From positions 1,984,001-2,048,000 of the forward strand of contig JARKIF010000002.1 in NCBI GenBank assembly GCA_029378245.1: a DNA stretch of 64,000 nt. The letters run 5' to 3'. The stretch comes from Roridomyces roridus. Lineage: Eukaryota; Basidiomycota; Agaricomycetes; Agaricales; Mycenaceae. Numbering within the stretch: position 1 is the stretch's first letter; the number at the start of each line of letters is the position of its first letter. Shown one piece after another: positions 58,455 through 64,000 of the stretch. Both the position numbers and the translations under genes were made by a program. The notes below the pieces were generated by a model that saw only the letters and a program-made list of their open reading frames with translations, did no database searches and was not told the DNA's origin.

Positions 58455-58530
58455 GCTCCTCGTTCAAGCCATGCTGTCCCCTGCCTCTCCAACTACCTTA
58501 ATCCCTCCCCTTACTTTCATCTCCTTCGCC

Positions 58531-58978
58531 ATGTGCCAGTACGACACGTCCGGAATCGAGTAAGATCCTGAAACCCCTGGCTCGTCTCGTCTTGCTTGAT
58601 TTTTCACCAGATACGCCTGCGGCCACTACATCGTGGTAAGACGCGTTCCTAGTCGCCTGTACGCGTCTCATCCAAAGATCCAAGACGAGTCTTGACAGGA
58701 AGCACGATTGTGGCTCCCCATATTGCGAGAAGAGTTCCCGCCACCCCCCGAATTGCAACTCTTTTCATTGTAATATATTTTATTAGCTCTATAAGTCTGG
58801 TTTCTAATATAACCGTTAGGTGTCCAGGCACGTTGCATCGTCCAAGAGCACCGTCACCACGCTAATTCAAATTTCTCAGTATATGGGCCCCGACCGCAAC
58901 CAGAAGTCCTCAATCTCCACTGCCTACTGCGACACATGCCAACGCAGTTTCTTTTCTCACCTACCGCCTCGTCGCTAA
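58531..58978 (+). CDS. small Cys-rich protein, unknown function
   Basis: Four or five tiny exons give MCQYDTSGIE|YACGHYIV, then KHDCGSPYCEKSSRHPPNCN, a poorly resolved middle part with CPGTLHR, then GPDRNQKSSISTAYCDTC and QRSFFSHLPPRR. Cysteines and histidines (CGH, DCGSPYC, HPPNC, YCDTC) suggest one zinc-binding unit. First and second exons are joined by an intron GTAAGATCC...TTTCACCAG. Short proteins starting MCRY/MCQY with a CGH and a CxxxYC motif recur in Agaricomycetes, from general knowledge, but I know no function for them. The middle exon borders are tentative. No signal peptide is visible, so it is probably intracellular. The gene lies between TLG2 and NAR1. Confidence 0.65.
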
Positions 58979-59040
58979 TCGTCCCATCCACCTGTTTTCG
59001 CTGCTTTCAACCCTGTACATCAATCCAATCTAATTCTGTG

Positions 59041-60775
59041 CTACCATTTCACCGCGAGACCCACAACGTCGCTTTCGACGGCTCGATAGCTAGTCCGGAA
59101 CAACCGATTCCGACTCTCGTGGTCCAGGCCAGCGGGGCAAAGATCGTCCAGTACGCGCCCTAGCAACTGATCTGCATCGTCTCCTCGTTGCTCCACGGAC
59201 CAATACGCCTCTTCCACTTTCTTGGTCCACTCTTTATCGCCCCACTTGGCGTTCTGCGCGACACCGGTCTCCTCCCAGTCACGCGGGTATCCCTCCGCGT
59301 CAAGTGTTGAGGCAGGCGGTTTCAACTGACCGCCCCCGTTCACGCAACCTCCGGGACACGCCATGACTTCAACGTAATCCAACCCCCGCTCTAACGCTCT
59401 ATTGGATTGAGCCCTGCCCGCCAGACGACCAGCAGCGCCACTCCCGACACGAACGCCGCGCTCCTTGCCCACCTTTCTGACCACATTTTGGAGATTGCGG
59501 AAGCCATAACATTTTGCGCCTTTGAAAACCTCGACTTGGTCAGTTTCGCGTCGCAAGATGTATTCTTCATAGTCGCTATTGCGCATCGTCTTGACGGAAA
59601 GTACAAGGGGTGTCGGTGAGGTGGTCTTGACATGCGATATAATGGCGTGTAGATAGGACCCCGAGGAGGTGCCAGGATGCACCATGAGTTCCGGCAGGGT
59701 TGAGGGTGGTGGGTCATCTAATTCACCAGGAACGGGGGAGGAGAGATCCCATCCTTTTTCTTGGAGAATCAGTTCTAGTTCGCCAGTTGTAATGACGCAG
59801 TCGACGTCTCTCGTCGAGTAGACAGAGTTGTAAAAGTCTGTCCGAGAGGCTTCGAGCTTCTTGTCGTAACAGGGCATAACCGACACATGATATATTTCAT
59901 GCGGACTAGGTCGCGTTCAGCATATATTAGAACGAGATGAGAAGACTCACAGTTTGCGCCATGTTTGACCCATCCACTCCTTCACCAGGGTTCCCATCGT
60001 CTGCTGAGGGCTTTTCGTCCGTGCAATGAACGGCAAGATCTCGGAGTGCGTCTTCTCGGCATAGCATATCCAGCCAGGGCACGCGCTAGCCAACATTGGC
60101 ATTTGCCCCGATTGAGCCCGCCGCTCGTCGAATTCTTGCACATGCTCACGCAGGGCCAGATGTCGCGCGAAAGAAGTGTCCAAGACATGTGTAAAGCCCA
60201 AGACTGTCTCGCAAAAGACGCGCACGCGACGGAGGATTTGTCGCGGGGTCGTCGGAACAGCGGTCCGAGATGAAATCGCGGCAGCAAGAGACGCGAGGGT
60301 CTGCGGTGCAATGGAGAGGGTCGGAAGTTTGTAGGATTCGCCGGGAGAGTTGGAATCCAGAAAATTCAGGACTTCGGTGTGAGACTGGAGAGTTATGAGA
60401 ACCGATTCGGCAGAGGTGATGCAGCCGCTGGGAGTAAGATTGAGGCGGAGAGGATAGCTGCAAGACGAAGTGGATTTACCTACAGGCTAGACAATCGTTT
60501 AGGCTGATCTGCGCTTGCTCAAGCTTTCGAGGAGGAGCAGAAAGCGCAGGGTCGTCGGGTGAGACTTCATAATAGGCGCCTCCCGAGTCAATGTGGATCT
60601 CGGTCTAGTGCTCGTAAGAATGGGGGAGAGACGAGCAAGGACAAGCACGGACGGAGGCGGCTCCCAATTGCTTTTCCGGCGCTTTGTTGGTCTGCTCAAC
60701 GGGCTTGATGCACGCCTGAGATGGGGTGATGAAGTCACTGAGGTCGGTGAGGGTCAAAGCCCCCGAGAATGCCAT
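59041..60775 (-). CDS. NAR1: cytosolic Fe-S cluster assembly factor Nar1 (iron-only hydrogenase-like)
   Basis: Late-acting CIA component that passes Fe-S clusters to cytosolic and nuclear apoproteins. It begins [20 protein letters not shown] then [11 protein letters not shown]. The N-terminal cluster ligands include [15 protein letters not shown]. Hydrogenase-like Cys motifs follow: [13 protein letters not shown] (about 60.06-60.13 kb), [14 protein letters not shown] and [15 protein letters not shown] (about 59.34-59.37 kb). The C-terminus, [19 protein letters not shown], ends in an aromatic residue, as in other CIA proteins where a C-terminal Trp contacts the targeting complex; here Trp is truly last. 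A phase-0 intron separates GAAS from TEIHIDSGG. The stop lies 63 bp from that of the preceding small gene. Confidence 0.93.
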
Positions 60776-61041
60776 CGGGGCTGAGGAGAAAGAAAGTAGT
60801 CGACTCGGAATCCATGTGCTGAGTCAGTGACGAAATTGGCCATCGAAAATTGATCAGCGCGACTCGCCAACGTGACCGCCTCGCCAACGCGCCTCGTCCC
60901 ACTGTGCAATGCTCACCGGCTATTTGGTAGACTTTTGGGCCCACGGGAAGTCAAATGGTTCCAGTCAGATTAATGAGAGCCATACACATGCCATACAATA
61001 AAGTCCATGCGAAGTCCAGAGTAACTACAATGCGACAGAGA

Positions 61042-62395
61042 TTACCATGCAAGAGCGAACACAGCGAGAGATGCAGCCAAAACGGATATAGACCCAACTG
61101 CCCGGCTTCCGGAGCTGACCTTGTTCCCGCTCAGCGTCGATGGAGTATTGCCACCCCACAGCTGCATGTTACGGAAATAGGTGTGTTGCTCGTCGGGTGT
61201 CGCCCAACTAGGGTCGCTGCCTGCAAAGGGTCAGCAAAAGTTGAGAGCGCAATAACCAGGTTACCTCCAAAGAATGTCCTATAGTTGTGTAAGCAAGGGA
61301 AACACGCTACAACGAGGAACGCACGAGAAGAACAATCCGTTGATGCTGAGGTTGGAGGCCGATCGGATTTGGAGATTCTGTTGCGCCAAAGCCTGAACAT
61401 TGTTGAAGCTGGGTATGGGGATTGAGAACATATCAGTCTTGGGAGTAGAAATACAGACTAGAGCTCGATATTGCCGTTGGCAGTATCAGGAGGGTTGTTC
61501 ATCTGGACGAGCAGAGTGACATGATTCCACTGTCCGGCACTCAGAGTGAACGAGCCTCGGGAAATCGAGTCGCCAAAGTCAGAGTTGCAAATTATGTTCT
61601 TGTCTTTGCAGAGATTGTTAGAGTCGGGGATATAGGCGTAGACTGCAAATGTCTCAGAGAGTTGATGGCCAGTTTCAGCGTGCAGACACACCTTCGCCCT
61701 CTCCATTTGGTCTCCACATGAGCCGAGAACTGTATGGAGGGTTCTAGTTTCGTCTATGCACAACAGTTATCCGTACCTGAAGCATTGGATTCCTGCAAGA
61801 AGATATTTAGAGCCAGATATGAAAAAGAACGGACGAAAATACCGTCGGCTTCTTCTCCGCCACTACATCCCGTTGGGTCCGCTCCACCTCGCAAGCCAGG
61901 CAGTTTCCCGCCCTGGACCCAATTAAAGCCAGCGTCGAATGCCACTTCATACGAGAGTAGCATCGACTGGAAGCCGCCCGACTGAGTACTGTTCCATAGG
62001 TTCACGAACTGAGCTCCTCCAGTTCCGTTGGAGTAACTTCCAGCAGGATAGGTCACTTGCAGAACAGGACCGGAAGAGTTCGTCGTGGAGCCAGGGGCCG
62101 GGGAGTTCGGGAACGGGTCGTCTACGAAGGCTATGTTGTCGTTTCCATTCTGCAGGCGGTTCTTGCTGAGCCCCCAAGCAGTTAAAGCTGCATGATAAAT
62201 TGAATGGTGGCAAGAGAGAGAGGTGGATTTATTCGTACATTGTACCGTGTCACTGCTGGCTTGGGTTGCAGCAGGGAACGGAAGGGATGTTGATGTGCTC
62301 AAACTGAATTGGGCGGCCAGACTTTCGGGTGTGACGCTGTCCGCGACGACCAGAGAAGAAAGTATTGAAAGGATGAGGGAGCTGAGAAACAACAT
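61042..62395 (-). CDS. secreted polysaccharide lyase family 14-like protein, probably GPI-anchored
   Basis: Signal peptide MLFLSSLILSILSSLVVADS, then a variable N-terminal region with Cys pairs. The catalytic-type jelly-roll is marked by SYEVAFDAGFNWVQGGKLPG, LRGGADPTGCSGG, CFSSRLMWRPNGEGE, VYAYIPDSNNLCKDKNIICN and WNHVTLLVQMNN. These match the PL14 (glucuronan/alginate lyase) pattern, where lysine and arginine in the groove cleave uronic-acid polymers. Introns join EEADG to IQCFS and onwards. The C-terminus GSRAVGSISVLAASLAVFAL then AW is hydrophobic after a small-residue stretch, as in GPI anchor signals. N-glycosylation sites are frequent. Substrate is unknown; glucuronan from fungal or algal walls is a possibility. 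The promoter lies between it and the transposon. Confidence 0.82.
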
Positions 62396-62587
62396 GGTGA
62401 CCCTCCGGGGGTCCGAGTCCGCAGCAATGAAGGCGGGGCAGGGAAGATTTATTGCCGTTTGCAGAATAGTTGGCGCGGATCATGATGGTGTGATTTTGGC
62501 TCATTTCAGCCCGAATCTTAGAACGCTCATTTCTCCACAACCGCTGCACCAATTCACAAGATTTTAGTATCACCGTAATCGCCTCGT

Positions 62588-62766
62588 CCACGCGCAGGGC
62601 GCCCCATGTTTTTTGAGCCCGGAATTTGGTGCCGTGCATCTCTGTTTCCCGGCACCCCAAGCAGCACGAGAACGGCCGTAACTTCACGTAGACTGCTCAG
62701 AATAACACGGTTTTCGAATATGGTGTTGTCCTACATGTACTCTAGGGCGCCCCGGGTGCAGAATCC
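62588..62766 (+). repeat. left terminal inverted repeat of the Tc1-like element (IR/DR type)
   Basis: About 180 bp. The decamer agggcgcccc occurs at both ends of the repeat, at 62597-62606 (outer) and 62744-62753 (inner), about 147 bp apart. This is the double-site IR/DR layout known from Sleeping Beauty-type Tc1 elements. The GGGCGCCC core is itself a palindrome. Confidence 0.8.
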
Positions 62767-62854
62767 CAACGAGGTCCTATATCTCATTGAACGACCACGG
62801 GACATCTCTGATCAACACATCAAACCTGTTCTCCTCCCTCTCTCTCCTCCCTCA

Positions 62855-63510
62855 ATGACTCGCGGCAAACCTCTCTCCGACGACCTTCGGGGGGCTATTC
62901 TGAACATGTCCCGGCGTCTCAAGGTCCCGGAAATCGTCAAGTATACGGGCTGCGCGACAAGAAGTGTGCAACGAGTCCTCGAGGACTATCACAAGAGAGG
63001 GACTGTTTGTCGGGAGCATCTGCGAATGGAGCTGCGTGGAGCGAAACGAAGGATGACCCACGGCGATATTAGTGTGCGTTCTGCCTCTCTACTACGGGAT
63101 GCACCTCATCTTTACGCAGTTCTTGACTGGTGTAATTCGGCGCAGTCCAGACAGCTATCTGGATGAATTGCGTGAGCTTCTCCAGGAACGCCGCGGTACC
63201 GAGGTCAGCGAAGCGACTATCTGGCGCAGCTTGAAGCGGTGTGGGTTCACAATGAAGAAGGTGCGCAGCCCTTGGGGATAATCCTTGCTTTTCATTGATA
63301 TTTTCAGTGCAGCTTACTCGAGCCGCACTGGAGCGCAGTGCGGTGAAACGGGCCACCTTCAGGTACACCCATGGCATGGAGTACACGGCAGAGCAGACTG
63401 TCTTCGTCGACGAGAGCTCCTTCGATCGCCGCACGTCCATCCGACACCGCGCTTGGGCCTTGAGCGGCCACCGAGCCATACGCAAATGTTTCTTTGAAGC
63501 TGGGAGGTAA
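62855..63510 (+). pseudogene. Tc1/mariner-like transposase, N-terminal half only
   Basis: It starts MTRGKPLSDDLRGAILNMSR. A helix-turn-helix pair follows (LKVPEIVKYTGCATRSVQRV; then after an intron RRSPDSYLDELRELLQERRG and SEATIWRSLKRCGFTMKK). A second intron with acceptor TGCAG leads to LTRAALERSAVKRATFRYTH. The first catalytic Asp of the DDE triad is in TVFVDESSFDRRTS, followed by the conserved RAWALSGHRAIRKCFF. The frame then stops at 63510 (EAGR). The remaining half, with the second Asp and the third acidic residue, is absent. So the protein could bind transposon ends but should not catalyse transposition. Both introns are GT-AG with short lengths like those of host genes. Confidence 0.8.
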
Positions 63511-63867
63511 CGTGTAGAGGAGCTTGACCTGTTTCTGTTTAGGACGACGGGGTGGAGAGGGAGAGGTTATGTCCACCACCGCTGTGGGCTGGGGCTCTTG
63601 GGGTTCCTCCACCTCTTTTTTCTTGCGCCGAGGCTTGGGACGAGGTGGGGTAGGGGTAGGGGGTTTCTGTACTTTGGCGATTTTTCGTTGTCCTGTGGGT
63701 GGTGCCTTCTTCTTTTTGCCGTTGGCCATGAGCGTAGAATTGACAAGAGGCAAGCAAGATTTGCAAGTGTGGTGTGCTTTGATCTTGGGGCAAACTATAG
63801 CTGAAGAACCTATCCCTGGGCAGCCGCACACCCGGGGCGCCCTAGAGTACATGTAGGACGACAACAT
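63304..63867 (-). CDS. basic proline-rich open frame inside the transposon, unknown
   Basis: A minus-strand frame of 187 codons starts in the right terminal repeat (MLSSYMYSRAPRV). It continues with a Cys/His cluster, CPKIKAHHTCKSC. An internal ATG at 63729 opens MANGKKKKAPPTGQRK, followed by repeated Pro/Lys/Arg stretches (PPRPKPRRKKKEVEEP) and Pro-rich PSPPRRPKQKQ. The distal part past about 63520 is only the antisense of the transposase frame and probably not meaningful. No match to a family is recognised. It could be leftover DNA captured when the transposase C-terminus was lost. Coding status is uncertain. Confidence 0.35.
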   Translation of the reverse strand: MLSSYMYSRAPRVCGCPGIGSSAIVCPKIKAHHTCKSCLPLVNSTLMANGKKKKAPPTGQRKIAKVQKPPTPTPPRPKPRRKKKEVEEPQEPQPTAVVDITSPSPPRRPKQKQVKLLYTLPPSFKETFAYGSVAAQGPSAVSDGRAAIEGALVDEDSLLCRVLHAMGVPEGGPFHRTALQCGSSKLH

Positions 63868-64000
63868 ATTCGAAAATGGTGTTATTCTGAGCAGTCTACG
63901 TGAAGTTACAGCCGTTCTCGTGCAACTTGGGGTGCCGGAAAACAGAGATGCAAGGCACCAAATTCCGGGCTCAAAATTTATGGGGCGCCCTGCGCGTGGA
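63822..64000 (-). repeat. right terminal inverted repeat of the Tc1-like element (IR/DR type)
   Basis: Inverted copy of the left repeat, with the same direct decamer as ggggcgccct at 63834-63843 (inner) and 63982-63991 (outer). Substitutions relative to the left copy are scattered, for example taaatt versus gttttt near the outer end. It may continue past the window edge. Confidence 0.8.

Larger units (their letters stand above)
62588..64000. mobile_element. Tc1/mariner-type transposon with long terminal inverted repeats, runs to the window edge
   Basis: The left end (from 62588, tccacgcgcagggcgcccca) and the last bases of the window match as inverted repeats over roughly 180 bp with scattered substitutions and one or two indels. 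The element is at least 1.41 kb long. Inside lie the N-terminal half of a Tc1/mariner-like transposase on the plus strand and an unrelated basic frame on the minus strand. True ends and the expected TA duplication cannot be fixed because the right copy stops at base 64000. The insertion is about 190 bp upstream of the polysaccharide lyase start codon. It is probably non-autonomous. Confidence 0.85.

Noticed and set aside
60735..60944. Short minus-strand frame at the NAR1 start
   Set aside because: It overlaps the NAR1 first exon in another frame and has no recognisable domain; it probably lies in the 5' UTR.

Overview
The window reads as one stretch of a filamentous basidiomycete chromosome, most likely an Agaricomycete. 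Genes are packed on both strands, usually 20-350 bp apart. Almost all are cut by introns of about 45-60 nt, and the gene content is nuclear, eukaryotic and fungal: DASH subunit Duo1, Atg27, Tlg2, Dbp10, Tom1, Sub1, Nar1, allantoinase. No bacterial, organellar or CRISPR features were seen.

Layout. 1-7.1 kb: 3' part of DNA topoisomerase I, CDP-diacylglycerol synthase, a proline-rich transglutaminase-like protein and ribosomal protein S23. 7.2-16.2 kb: mitochondrial tyrosyl-tRNA synthetase, a TM9 (EMP70) membrane protein, queuine tRNA-ribosyltransferase and the DEAD-box helicase Dbp10. 16.2-21.1 kb: Duo1, a protein with an RNase H1-type (viroplasmin) N-terminal domain, and two tandem MDR quinone oxidoreductases. 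21.2-33.1 kb: a single 11.9-kb gene for the giant HECT ubiquitin ligase Tom1/HUWE1. 33.4-41.3 kb: Sub1/PC4, an ABC1-family mitochondrial kinase, a Gyp5-type Rab GAP, a Mis18/Yippee-like protein and allantoinase. 41.4-52.5 kb: two 4-coumarate-CoA-ligase-like enzymes with peroxisomal AKL tails, separated by a RING-H2 membrane protein, ataxin-3, Atg27 and an Rrn5-like Pol I factor. 52.5-61 kb: RPB3, a mechanosensitive channel with an EF-hand, syntaxin Tlg2, a small Cys-rich protein and Nar1. 61-64 kb: a secreted family-14 polysaccharide lyase and a Tc1/mariner-type element with long terminal inverted repeats that fills the right edge.

Most genes are unrelated housekeeping functions. Local themes are ubiquitin biology (Tom1, RING-H2, ataxin-3), peroxisomal acyl activation (two PTS1 ligases), endosome/vacuole trafficking (Gyp5, Atg27, Tlg2) and transcription (Top1, Sub1, Rrn5-like, RPB3).

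Three patterns cross gene boundaries. (1) At least five introns must use a GC donor to keep a conserved protein in frame, and four of these begin GCACG. (2) Tom1, Sub1, Dbp10 and Duo1 carry single-base frame breaks inside conserved coding sequence, mostly one extra base, while neighbours such as TM9, queuine transferase and allantoinase are clean. (3) The Tc1-like element has an IR/DR-type end structure and only the N-terminal half of a transposase. Exon structures were built by hand from conserved protein frames, so inner exon edges are approximate unless a coordinate is given.
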